From Rhizobiaceae bacterium (GTDB taxonomy: Bacteria; Pseudomonadota; Alphaproteobacteria; Rhizobiales; Rhizobiaceae), in contig JAMLJC010000002.1 in assembly GCA_023953845.1 (NCBI GenBank), positions 248,001-312,000 of the forward strand: DNA of 64,000 nt, written 5' to 3'. Positions 37,154-44,778 of this stretch are shown in pieces. Numbering within the stretch: the first letter of the stretch is position 1; each line of letters opens with the position of its first letter. The translations under genes and the position numbers were made by a program. Below the pieces are notes generated by a model. The model did no database searches. It saw only the letters and a list, made by a program, of their open reading frames with translations, and was not told the origin of the DNA.

Positions 37154-38011
37154 CTAACTCCGGAAAATGTCCTGATGCTTCGGCCGCAGCAGGGCGCTGG
37201 CCGGAGCGGGAGCCTGCCGCCAAGACAGGCCGCGCAGCAGCACGGCGGGGCGTCCCTGCGAAGCCTGCCCCATGAGCAGGCCGGCGGCGGCGGCGATCTC
37301 GTCGGCGAACGCGATCTGGGTTACCCTGAGCGCACGACCGAAGAGGTCCGGCTCTCCGACGCAATCGACCACGGCGGGCAGGCCGGCCGCGCCGAGCGCG
37401 ACGCCGGTCACGCCGATGCGCCACGGCCTTCCGAAACTGTCGCTCATCACCACGCCCACCTCGACACCGAAGTGCCGATATATATGTGCGCGCATCGTCT
37501 CGCACCATGCATCCGGCGCTTCCGGGAGAAGCAACACCTGTTCGTCATCCGGTTCCTGCTCGACATTCGACTGATCGACGCCGGCATTGGCCATGATGAA
37601 CCCCAGCCGGTGGACGACGATCAGCACGCCCGGACGGGCCGCTATGATCTCGGTCGACTCGGACAGGATCACTTCGACGTGACGGGGGTCTTTCTGCACC
37701 AGCGCCGCCAGTTCGACGGCGCGCGGCGACGGCACGACATCGGCAAGACGCACATAGCGTCCCTGCGATTTGGAGACGATCTTCTGGGCGACGACCAGCA
37801 CGTCGTGCGCGCATGGCTCCAGCCCGTTGCCCGCCATAGCCTCGACGAGCAGGGCAGGCAGGTCCTCGCCCGGCGAAACGAGCGGCAGGCCGGGTAAGGC
37901 GACGAGGCTGAGACCGTCAGGATTCAAGGTTCGGACACCGTGGAATGGCTTCGGCCCGGACCTTCGGCGCAAGCCCGGTCCGGCGGATAGAGGGGCCATG
38001 CAATAGCCCAT
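37154..38011 (-). CDS. cofE: CofE-type F420-0:gamma-glutamyl ligase
   Basis: The 285-residue protein has VLVVAQKIVSKSQGR, ESTEIIAARPGVLIV, GFIMANAGVDQSN and VMSDSFGRPWRIGVTGVALG, the CofE metal- and GTP-binding core. It adds glutamates to F420-0. It lacks the nitroreductase-like FMN domain fused in actinobacterial FbiB. No separate FbiB C-terminal-like dehydro-F420 reductase is in the window, which leaves open whether dehydro-F420-0 is an intermediate. An alternative start ATG is at 37999. Confidence 0.93.
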   Translation of the reverse strand: MGYCMAPLSAGPGLRRRSGPKPFHGVRTLNPDGLSLVALPGLPLVSPGEDLPALLVEAMAGNGLEPCAHDVLVVAQKIVSKSQGRYVRLADVVPSPRAVELAALVQKDPRHVEVILSESTEIIAARPGVLIVVHRLGFIMANAGVDQSNVEQEPDDEQVLLLPEAPDAWCETMRAHIYRHFGVEVGVVMSDSFGRPWRIGVTGVALGAAGLPAVVDCVGEPDLFGRALRVTQIAFADEIAAAAGLLMGQASQGRPAVLLRGLSWRQAPAPASALLRPKHQDIFRS

Positions 38012-38064
38012 GTGCGACGGCTTGTCATATCCCGCGCGGCGAATGCCGTTGCGCCAGCGCTGTG

Positions 38065-39687
38065 TTACCGCTTCGCGTCCTCAAGGATCATTGCCGCGCC
38101 TTTCTCGGCGATCATGATCGTGGGCGAATTGGTGTTGCCCGACGTGATGGTCGGCATGATCGAGGCATCGACGACGCGCAATCCATCGACCCCGCGAACC
38201 CGCAGGCGGCCGTCGAGCACGGCCTCGCGATCGTGATCGGCGCCCATGCGCGCCGTGCCGACCGGATGGAATATCGTCGTGCCGAGATTGCCGGCGGCCA
38301 CCGTCAAATCCTCGTCGGAAACGATGTGGGCGCCCGGCTTGTGTTCCTCCGGCCTGTAGGCGGCGAGGGCCGGCTGCGAGACTATCTTTCGCGCCCATTT
38401 CAGCGATTCGACGGCGACGCGACGATCTTCCTCCGTTGAGAGGTAGTTTGGCCGTATGTCCGGGGTATCCGTGGCTTCCGGTCCGGAAACATGGATCGAG
38501 CCGCGACTCGAGGGGCGGAGATTGCAGACGCTGGCCGTGAAGGCCTGGAAGGGATGCAATCCGTCGCCCCAATTGTCGAGCGAAAGCGGCTGGAAATGGA
38601 ACTCGAGATTCGCCGTCTCGTATTCCGGCGAGGACTTCACGAAGGCGCCCATCTGCGACGGGGCCATGGTCAGCGGGCCGCGCCGCCGCAGAGCATAGTC
38701 GACACCCATCATCGCGCGGCGGAAGAGATTTCCGTAATCGCCGTTGAGCGTGCGGATGCCGCTGACCTTGTAGACGGGGCGGATTTGCAGATGATCCTGA
38801 AGGTTCTTGCCGACGCCACGCGATTCGACCACCGGTTCGATGCCGTGCGCCTTCAGGATCGCCGGATCGCCGATGCCCGACCTTTCGAGGATGAGCGGCG
38901 AGGCGACGGTGCCCGAGGAGAGCACGATCTCACCGGCGCGCGCGCGGAACGCCTTGCCATCCTTGTGATAGATCAGCGCCGCGGCACGGCCTTCCACAAG
39001 CTCGACGCGGTCGACATGTGCGCCCGTTTCGACGCGCAGGTTGGGGCGGCCGAGCGCGGGCTTCAAAAAACCGCGCGCCGCGCTCCAGCGCCGCCCACGC
39101 TTCTGGTTCACCTGGAAATAGGACGAGCCGGTGTTGTCGCCGGTGTTGAAGTCGGCGATCTTCGGCACGCCGGCCTGCTCGGCGGCGTCGCGAAGGCGGT
39201 CCAGTATGTCCCAGCGGATGCGCGGATTCTCGACGCGCCACTCGCCGCCGGATTTATGGAATGCGTTCTGCGGGTTTTCGTGATCCTCATGCCTCAGGAA
39301 GTAGGGCAGAACATCGCCCCAGCCCCAGCCGGTCAGACCCATCTGCCGCCAGCCGTCGTAGTCGCGAGCTTGCCCGCGCATGTAGATCATGGCGTTGATG
39401 GCGGACGAGCCGCCCAGCACCTTGCCGCGTGGATAGGCGAGCTGCCGGCCGTTCAACCCCGGTTCGACCGCCGTTTTGAACATCCAGTCGGCGCGGGGGT
39501 TGCCGATGGCGAAGAGGTAGCCGACGGGGATGTGAAACCAGATCCAGTTGTCCTTGCCGCCGCCTTCCAGCAGCAGCACGCGCTTCGACGGATCGGCGGA
39601 AAGGCGGTTCGCCAGCACGCAGCCAGCCGAACCCGCGCCAGCGATGATGTAGTTGTATTGTCCCGCGTCTTCCATCGAAGTCATCAT
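38065..39687 (-). CDS. GMC-family FAD oxidoreductase (choline/alcohol dehydrogenase-like)
   Basis: The ~540-residue protein has NYIIAGAGSAGCVLANRLSA (FAD-binding), YPRGKVLGGSSAINAMIYMRG, GEIVLSSGTVASPLILERSG (second GMC signature) and a C-terminal IFHPVGTARMG with catalytic His. It oxidises an alcohol, probably with electrons going to the membrane. The start could be ATG 39687, 39684 or 39675; no strong ribosome site separates them. It lies 53 bp upstream of cofE on the same strand and may share transcription with the F420 genes, but the substrate is unknown. Confidence 0.85.
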   Translation of the reverse strand: MMTSMEDAGQYNYIIAGAGSAGCVLANRLSADPSKRVLLLEGGGKDNWIWFHIPVGYLFAIGNPRADWMFKTAVEPGLNGRQLAYPRGKVLGGSSAINAMIYMRGQARDYDGWRQMGLTGWGWGDVLPYFLRHEDHENPQNAFHKSGGEWRVENPRIRWDILDRLRDAAEQAGVPKIADFNTGDNTGSSYFQVNQKRGRRWSAARGFLKPALGRPNLRVETGAHVDRVELVEGRAAALIYHKDGKAFRARAGEIVLSSGTVASPLILERSGIGDPAILKAHGIEPVVESRGVGKNLQDHLQIRPVYKVSGIRTLNGDYGNLFRRAMMGVDYALRRRGPLTMAPSQMGAFVKSSPEYETANLEFHFQPLSLDNWGDGLHPFQAFTASVCNLRPSSRGSIHVSGPEATDTPDIRPNYLSTEEDRRVAVESLKWARKIVSQPALAAYRPEEHKPGAHIVSDEDLTVAAGNLGTTIFHPVGTARMGADHDREAVLDGRLRVRGVDGLRVVDASIMPTITSGNTNSPTIMIAEKGAAMILEDAKR

Positions 39688-39853
39688 CCCGACCAAGCCT
39701 GCTCTTATACACGGGCAGCATCGATGTCAGCCACCGACCGTCGGGACCCGCCGGCATTCAGGCAGAGCGCCGGTCCTCGTGTGTCGGCATCCCTCGGATT
39801 GATGAGGCACGCACTGTCGCGCTAAAATTGAGCGAACGGAATGCGAGGCGGAT

Positions 39854-40375
39854 ATGACACCGGGTGGCAGGATAGTGATCGCGGCGATCGGCTGCGTGCT
39901 GCTCGCATTGGCTGCCGGCGTCGTCTACATGTATCTTGCGAGGCAGCCGCACAAGCCATTGCTGGCATGGAAGGATGCAGCCGTCGTCGCGCGAGGCCGC
40001 GTTCTCTATGCCGACCATTGCGCGGGGTGCCACGGCGCCAAGGGCGAGGGACAGACGGCCGCCGGATTGGCGGCGACCGATGGGCCGCTCGCGCCGCCGC
40101 ATGATTCGACGGGACATACCTGGCAGCATCCCGATTTCGCGCTGGTTCAGCTCACCAAGTCGGGCGTCGCGTCGGTCGCATGCCTTCCGCTGGACGAGAA
40201 CGCGATGCCGAAGTTCGCCGATGCGCTGACGGATCGCGAAATCCTCGATATCCTCTCCTACATAAAGTCGAGTTGGCCCGCCGATACGATCGCCGAGCAG
40301 GAGAAGGTCAACCGGCTCTACCGGAGCCACAACGACGCGATGTGGGACATGCTGAAGCTCGGCGGCACATCATAG
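39854..40375 (+). CDS. Membrane-anchored monohaem cytochrome c
   Basis: The 173-residue protein has an uncleaved-looking hydrophobic N-terminal helix (residues ~7-28), then a cytochrome c domain with haem motif CAGCH and a likely Met ligand in LDENAMPKFADALTDREI. It is periplasmic, held by the N-terminal anchor. It precedes the pseudoazurin and nirK genes and may carry electrons to them or to another oxidase. A 156-bp gap lies before it, with nothing clear apart from start signals. Confidence 0.82.
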   Translation: MTPGGRIVIAAIGCVLLALAAGVVYMYLARQPHKPLLAWKDAAVVARGRVLYADHCAGCHGAKGEGQTAAGLAATDGPLAPPHDSTGHTWQHPDFALVQLTKSGVASVACLPLDENAMPKFADALTDREILDILSYIKSSWPADTIAEQEKVNRLYRSHNDAMWDMLKLGGTS

Positions 40376-40422
40376 CCCCAACCCTTCGCAGCGCCGTGTT
40401 TCTTGCGATTTCCAGCGATGAT

Positions 40423-40436
40423 TTGTCCTAGCGCAA
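40423..40436. promoter_or_regulatory. CRP/FNR-family (NnrR-like) box upstream of pseudoazurin
   Basis: TTGTCCTAGCGCAA fits TTG-N8-CAA. Its reverse complement, TTGCG-N4-GACAA, is one base from TTGCG-N4-CACAA, which I recall for NnrR upstream of nirK in Rhodobacter. It is centred 79 bp before the pseudoazurin ATG. A similar box precedes nirK at 43277. Confidence 0.5.
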
Positions 40437-40508
40437 ATCGCCCCGACGTTCCGCGGATTATTGGAGCGTAAACGGCCGTCGTGGCCGTGGATGCTGAAAG
40501 GAAAGACA

Positions 40509-40958
40509 ATGAACAGAATTATCGCAGCAATGGCGCTCGGTGCGGCTGTGCTGTTCGCAAGCGGCGCAGGGGCTGCCGATCACGAAGTGAAAATGCTCAA
40601 CAAGGGCGCGAAGGGGGCCATGGTATTCGAGCCCGACCTTATTCTCGCAGCCCCGGGCGACACCATCAATTTCGTGCCCGTCGACAAGGGCCACGATGTC
40701 GAGACCATCAAGGGCATGATCCCGGACGGCGCAGAGCCGTTCAAGAGCAAGATCAGCCAGCCTTTCAGCGTGACGCTGGACAAGCCGGGTGTCTACGGCG
40801 TGAAGTGCCTGCCGCATTACGGCATGGGCATGGTCGCGCTGATCCGCGTCGGCGAGGCCAGCGAGGCCACGAATATCGAGGCGGCGAAGGCGGTGAAACA
40901 GCCGGGCAAGGCCAAGGCCGTATTTACCGAGCTTTTCGAGCAACTGGCCACAAAATAA
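40509..40958 (+). CDS. paz: Pseudoazurin, periplasmic blue copper protein
   Basis: The 149-residue precursor has a signal peptide (about residues 1-22, ending AGAADHEVKML). The type 1 copper ligands are His in DKGHDVETIKGM and Cys, His and Met in VKCLPHYGMGM. Pseudoazurin donates electrons to copper nitrite reductase, whose gene lies 1.1 kb away on the other strand. The start is fixed by the signal peptide and by the GGAAAG stretch 8-13 bp before it. A bidirectional terminator follows. Confidence 0.95.
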   Translation: MNRIIAAMALGAAVLFASGAGAADHEVKMLNKGAKGAMVFEPDLILAAPGDTINFVPVDKGHDVETIKGMIPDGAEPFKSKISQPFSVTLDKPGVYGVKCLPHYGMGMVALIRVGEASEATNIEAAKAVKQPGKAKAVFTELFEQLATK

Positions 40959-41010
40959 CAAACGCGGCCGGGCGGATTTTCCGCATCCGGCCATCCCATC
41001 GACCAGTCAA

Positions 41011-41050
41011 AAAAACCGCCGGCTTCCGAAAAAGGAAGCCGGCGGTTTTT
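41011..41050. terminator. Bidirectional rho-independent terminator
   Basis: A perfect 12-bp stem (CCGCCGGCTTCC / GGAAGCCGGCGG) with a 6-base loop is flanked by A and T runs on both sides. It serves both the pseudoazurin gene (+) and the convergent nirK-nirV unit (-). Confidence 0.95.
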
Positions 41051-41140
41051 CGTTGTGATGGCAGGTGCTGAACAACGCTCGCTCTTGCCGCCTGATGGTG
41101 ATGAGGTTTCCTATAGGGGTGTCCGGAGATCGCAGGTCGA

Positions 41141-42037
41141 TCAACCAGCGTCATCCTGAAGGAAAGGAATTGCAGCGAGCAACTTTTGCACGCGGCGGAA
41201 CGAGAGGAGGGGCGTTTCGTCCTTGATCAGGCGGAAACCGAGGTTTTCCGGAGGCGTGCCCACGGCGCAGCCGCCGCTCTTTCCGTCGCGGACGAAGTTG
41301 GACATGTAAGCCCGATGCCGACCCTCCAGCACATGCACGCCGCAATTCTCGATCGAACCGACGACGGCACCTTCGGAATCGACGCTTACGCGTTCGTAGC
41401 AGGTTGAGGTCCACTCCCAGACATTGCCGCCGAAATCCTCGATGCCCTTTGTGTTCGCGCCGTAGTGGCCGCGCGGCTTGGGCTCGGGGTCCGGAGGACG
41501 TTTGGCAGCCGCCTCCTCGCGATAGCGCCTGATCCAGCGGACTGCCGGATTGGCAGGGTCGTCGGCAACGGGCGATACACTTTCTCCGACGAACCGTTCT
41601 CCCGCCGCGACGGCTGCCTCCAGCGCCGTCGGCAGACGCCAGTCTTCTCCGGTCGTTTCCGAATACCAGCGCGAATAGGCCTGCGCGTCGAGCCAGCTGA
41701 CGCCGGTCACCGGAACGTCGGCGGCCGAAGCAGTCGCCGCCGCCGGGTCACAGGCGCCGGCCGCCACGCAGCGTTCGTAGTCCGCCAGACCGACCTGCCG
41801 CTTCATGATCCGGAAGGACGGCACCGCCATGGACTGCACGGGAGCGGCGACGGGATGGCCGTCGCGAAGGAATTCGCCGGGCTCCGGAAAGTCGATGACG
41901 GTGGCGGAGATCTCGACGGTCTCGGCTGCGGGGAAACCGGCCTCTCGCGCCGGGAGACTATGAACCCCGAGCGCGGCGACAGGCACTGCGAACGCCGCAA
42001 CCGCGCCAAGAACTGCATCCAACATATTGACGGGCAT
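41141..42037 (-). CDS. nirV: NirV, SUMF1/formylglycine-generating-enzyme-like protein
   Basis: The 298-residue protein has a hydrophobic N-terminus (signal or anchor, residues ~5-25) and a SUMF1 fold with VPVTGVSWLDAQAYSRWYSE, WRLPTALEAAV, FGGNVWEWTSTC and a C-terminal NLGFRLI. It lies 58 bp after nirK on the same strand, the usual nirK-nirV arrangement. Its role in nitrite reduction is not settled in the literature I know. The oxidase Cys pair of true formylglycine enzymes is not evident. Confidence 0.88.
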   Translation of the reverse strand: MPVNMLDAVLGAVAAFAVPVAALGVHSLPAREAGFPAAETVEISATVIDFPEPGEFLRDGHPVAAPVQSMAVPSFRIMKRQVGLADYERCVAAGACDPAAATASAADVPVTGVSWLDAQAYSRWYSETTGEDWRLPTALEAAVAAGERFVGESVSPVADDPANPAVRWIRRYREEAAAKRPPDPEPKPRGHYGANTKGIEDFGGNVWEWTSTCYERVSVDSEGAVVGSIENCGVHVLEGRHRAYMSNFVRDGKSGGCAVGTPPENLGFRLIKDETPLLSFRRVQKLLAAIPFLQDDAG

Positions 42038-42095
42038 AGCGAAAATCCTTCGAAGAATGGGTCCGGACGACAGCCCGGACCCATGCCGGTCCCGC

Positions 42096-43211
42096 TCAGT
42101 TGGTGACGATCGGACCCGGCGCCGCGACCTGCTTCATCAGGTCGTCATTCCACTCGCCGTCGACCACGAAGTGGGCGGTCGCACCGAGTTCCACGGCCTC
42201 GATGAGGTTGTGGTTCACATAGGCGTAGATGCCCGGCTGCAGGAAGGTGTAGAGCGCCGCGCCGGCAGAACCGCCCCGGATGAACCACGTTTCGAGGTCC
42301 TTGGCGGGCGGGTTGGCGAACTTGCCTTCTTCCCACACATAGTCGCCGTGGCCGCCGATGATGTGAGGCCGGGTGTCCCGGTTGGCCTGCGAGTGGACGA
42401 TCAGCACCGTCTCTCCGACCTTTGCCTTCATGGCGTTGTCGCCGGTCAGCGAGCCCTTGGCGCCGTTGAAGACGACATGGGTGGGAACGAGGCCCTTCAT
42501 CACGACCAGCGTGTCTTCGTAGCTTTCGCCGTGCGATTCGTAGGTCTTGAAGTTCCCTTCGGCATCGCGCGGGATGTAGAAGTCATTCTCGCCGATGTAG
42601 TAGATGCGGTCGTAGCGAAGCGCCTCGCCCTTCTCGTTCTTCAAACCGTCGCGGGGCAGGATCATGATCGTGCCGCTCATGCCCGACACGACGTGCCACG
42701 GGATCATCGCGCCCTCGGGTGCGCAGTGATAGACGAAAGTGCCCGTGCGTGTCGCCTTGAAGCGCAGCTTCACCTGCTCGCCGGGGTTGATCAGCGTCAG
42801 CGCGCCGCCGCCGAGCGCGCCGGTCGCCGCATGGAAGTCGATGTTGTGCGGCATCATGTTGGTATCGGGGTTGATGAGCGTCAGTTCGACATAGTCGCCC
42901 TCATGCACGACCATCATCGGGCCGGGAATCGAACCATTGAAGGTCATGCCCTGAAGAGTGGTGCCATCATCGTCGATGACCACCGGCTTTTCCTCGATCG
43001 CCATCGTGAATTCGACGACCTTGGGACCGCCCTTGGCGACCTGCTCGTGGGGATGGACGAAAGGCGGGTTCACCAGCGTGACCTTTTCGCGCGGCAATGC
43101 GGCGATCTCGGCCTCGCTCAGCGAGGCGGCAATAGAGGCACGGGCGGGCGGCATGCTCGCCAGCATTCCGGCGGCCGCAACTCCCAGAAGGGTTTGGCGA
43201 CGCGTGAACAT
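42096..43211 (-). CDS. nirK: Copper-containing nitrite reductase
   Basis: The 371-residue precursor has a Tat signal peptide (FTRRQTLLGVAAAG). Its two cupredoxin domains carry MPHNIDFHAATG (copper His ligands) and FVYHCAPEGAMIPWHVVSGM (type 1 Cys, His and Met, type 2 His). HIIGGHGDYVWEEGKF contributes in domain 2. It reduces nitrite to nitric oxide in the periplasm. ATG 43211 follows AAGGAGAA. An NnrR-like box is centred 72 bp upstream. No nor or nos gene is in the window. Confidence 0.96.
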   Translation of the reverse strand: MFTRRQTLLGVAAAGMLASMPPARASIAASLSEAEIAALPREKVTLVNPPFVHPHEQVAKGGPKVVEFTMAIEEKPVVIDDDGTTLQGMTFNGSIPGPMMVVHEGDYVELTLINPDTNMMPHNIDFHAATGALGGGALTLINPGEQVKLRFKATRTGTFVYHCAPEGAMIPWHVVSGMSGTIMILPRDGLKNEKGEALRYDRIYYIGENDFYIPRDAEGNFKTYESHGESYEDTLVVMKGLVPTHVVFNGAKGSLTGDNAMKAKVGETVLIVHSQANRDTRPHIIGGHGDYVWEEGKFANPPAKDLETWFIRGGSAGAALYTFLQPGIYAYVNHNLIEAVELGATAHFVVDGEWNDDLMKQVAAPGPIVTN

Positions 43212-43276
43212 CTCGGTTCTCCTTGTGGTCCATCGATTTGACAGGGAAAACCTAGACCCCGGCGCGCATGCGTTCT

Positions 43277-43290
43277 TTGCGCTGCAACAA
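43277..43290. promoter_or_regulatory. NnrR-like (TTG-N8-CAA) box upstream of nirK
   Basis: TTGCGCTGCAACAA read on + differs by one base from TTGCG-N4-CACAA, the NnrR-type site I recall from denitrifying alphaproteobacteria. It is centred 72 bp upstream of the minus-strand nirK start. The rest of 43212-43400 shows no gene. Confidence 0.5.
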
Positions 43291-43400
43291 ATTTCCGCAT
43301 GCACTGCGAAATATTTATTGCGAAGCGGTCAGGAACGCGTGGGCTGGAAAGAGTTGTCGAGTGCGAATCGCCCATTCGGCGGCGATTCGCCCGGTCCGCG

Positions 43401-43802
43401 CTACTGGACCTTGATCGTATACTGGTGACGTTCGATCCTGCCGTCGTCGGTCTCGACCTCGATGACGGCGTTGTCCTCTCCCGTGAAGCCGGCATTCGCC
43501 TGATAAAAGACCGCGGCGACGTCGGGGGTCAGGGCAGGGCACTTCTTCACCACGCCCTGCTTTAGTTTGCCGGGCCGTGCGGTCAAGGTTCCATTTACGG
43601 CGGGCTTGGCGAGGCGCACCTGCACCTTGCCGTTATCGCATTCCGGGGTGACCCTGCCGAAGATGCCGATCTGCGCCGGCTTGCCGGCGGACACGTTCAC
43701 GGTCTTCTCCACCACCTTCGCCTCCTGCGCGAGAGCCAGCGAAGGCAGCGAGACCGCTGCGAGGGCTGCGATCATGAGTCTGGTGGGTAGAGCCATCGGC
43801 AT
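43401..43802 (-). CDS. Small periplasmic protein of unknown function
   Basis: The 133-residue protein has a clear signal peptide (MPMALPTRLMIAALAAVS, cleavage near ALAQ). The mature part is beta-rich, with two cysteines (TPECDNGK and KKCPALTPD) and GFTGEDNAVIEVETDDG, suggesting an Ig-like fold. ATG 43802 is chosen for the signal peptide and AAGGAGCGG before it; the frame is open further upstream. It lies upstream of nirK on the same strand, with 189 bp between. No family is named with confidence. Confidence 0.7.
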   Translation of the reverse strand: MPMALPTRLMIAALAAVSLPSLALAQEAKVVEKTVNVSAGKPAQIGIFGRVTPECDNGKVQVRLAKPAVNGTLTARPGKLKQGVVKKCPALTPDVAAVFYQANAGFTGEDNAVIEVETDDGRIERHQYTIKVQ

Positions 43803-43976
43803 CGTCCGCTCCTTGTGCAAGCGAATCTGGAAGGCTGTCTGCCGAAACGCGGTCGGCCAGGACAGCACCTTATGCCCCCGCAAGGAATCTTCGATCAGCG
43901 ATGGGGCGGAAACAAGGCGCTTCGCCGCCCGCAAGGACCGTAGGAGCAGCCGTGCGGGACCGCTACGGCCGGTGGT

Positions 43977-44150
43977 TCAGCGCTTGGCCTTGGCTGCGAA
44001 AGCCGCCTGCACCTGCTCCCAGCGGCCGAACTCCTTGCCGCAACTGGTGCATTTCACGATGAAATCGAGATTCGCCACGTCGATAGGGGTTTCGACGGTC
44101 ATCGTGGCGCAACTCGGACATTTCAGGACAAGCGGACGGACCTCGGCCAT
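43977..44150 (-). CDS. Small zinc-ribbon protein
   Basis: This 57-residue protein starts MAEVRPLVLKCPSCATMTVE and contains a second pair, VKCTSCGKEF, giving a CxxC-x(19)-CxxC zinc ribbon. A good ribosome site (AAGGGAGCG) precedes the ATG at 44150. The C-terminus is helical and basic. The function is unknown; it may be a nucleic-acid or protein-binding accessory factor. It sits between the periplasmic protein and the HTH gene, all on the minus strand. Confidence 0.7.
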   Translation of the reverse strand: MAEVRPLVLKCPSCATMTVETPIDVANLDFIVKCTSCGKEFGRWEQVQAAFAAKAKR

Positions 44151-44272
44151 TTGGCGCTCCCTTCAGACAGCGCCACGACATCGGCGCAGCCCTATATATA
44201 ATGAGATCAGGGCCGGAACGCGACGGCGGATGAAAACACGCGCCGCGCCGGCCTGCTGCCCCTCAGGCCGAA

Positions 44273-44617
44273 TCAGCCGTGAACGACGGTCAATTCCGTC
44301 TTCGGCGCATCGTCCCGCGATTCGCCGAAGAGAATCTCGTAGGAGATGGGATCGTAGTAGCGCATCAGTCCGCGCAGGAAAGCGCGCGGCTCCATGCCGA
44401 GCGTGGTCGCCCATAGCACGTATTTCTCGGGCGGCACCCGCCCGCGACCATTCTCGATCTGCGAGATGAACGTGTAATAGTCGGCGGCCACGATGGCAGC
44501 GAACGAACGCTGCGTGTGACCGGCCTTCTCCCTGAGTTCCTTGAGCCAAAGACCGCCTTCGCGACGCAATTGCTGCGTCGTGGGGTCGTCCAGCCTCTGA
44601 TCCCTGCCAGCCAACAT
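44273..44617 (-). CDS. XRE-family HTH regulator
   Basis: The 114-residue protein has a helix-turn-helix at about residues 26-60 (GHTQRSFAAIVAADYYTFIS then QIENGRGRVPPEKYVLWATT). A C-terminal tail follows (MEPRAFLRGLMRYYDPISYE). It is divergent from the large surface-protein gene and separated from it by 161 bp, so it is a candidate regulator of that gene. ATG 44617 is chosen because the frame upstream lacks HTH-like sequence. Confidence 0.72.
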   Translation of the reverse strand: MLAGRDQRLDDPTTQQLRREGGLWLKELREKAGHTQRSFAAIVAADYYTFISQIENGRGRVPPEKYVLWATTLGMEPRAFLRGLMRYYDPISYEILFGESRDDAPKTELTVVHG

Positions 44618-44691
44618 GTTCCGGGTTCCTTCCGCGCAAACCGCGTGTCTCGGCCATAAGTACGGGCCGCCCGTTTTTTTGTAAAGTAGAA

Positions 44692-44720
44692 TTGACACTA
44701 GCCAATTTGATAGCTTAAAA
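44692..44720 (+). promoter_or_regulatory. Possible promoter of the surface-protein gene
   Basis: TTGACA at 44692-44697 and TTAAAA at 44715-44720 are 17 bp apart and lie 59 bp before the start codon. The same TTGACA begins a TTG-N8-CAA match (44692-44705), which may be chance. AT-rich flanks on both sides stand out from the GC-rich surroundings. Confidence 0.35.
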
Positions 44721-44778
44721 AGCGACAACCGGACGGGGACAGCCGTGTCCGGCTACCCGAGTCATCGAGGAGATAACC

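Noticed and set aside
44692..44705. TTGACACTAGCCAA as an FNR/NnrR box
   Set aside because: It fits only TTG-N8-CAA, a pattern expected more than ten times by chance in 64 kb, and the inner bases do not match FNR or NnrR consensus; it reads better as a -35 element.
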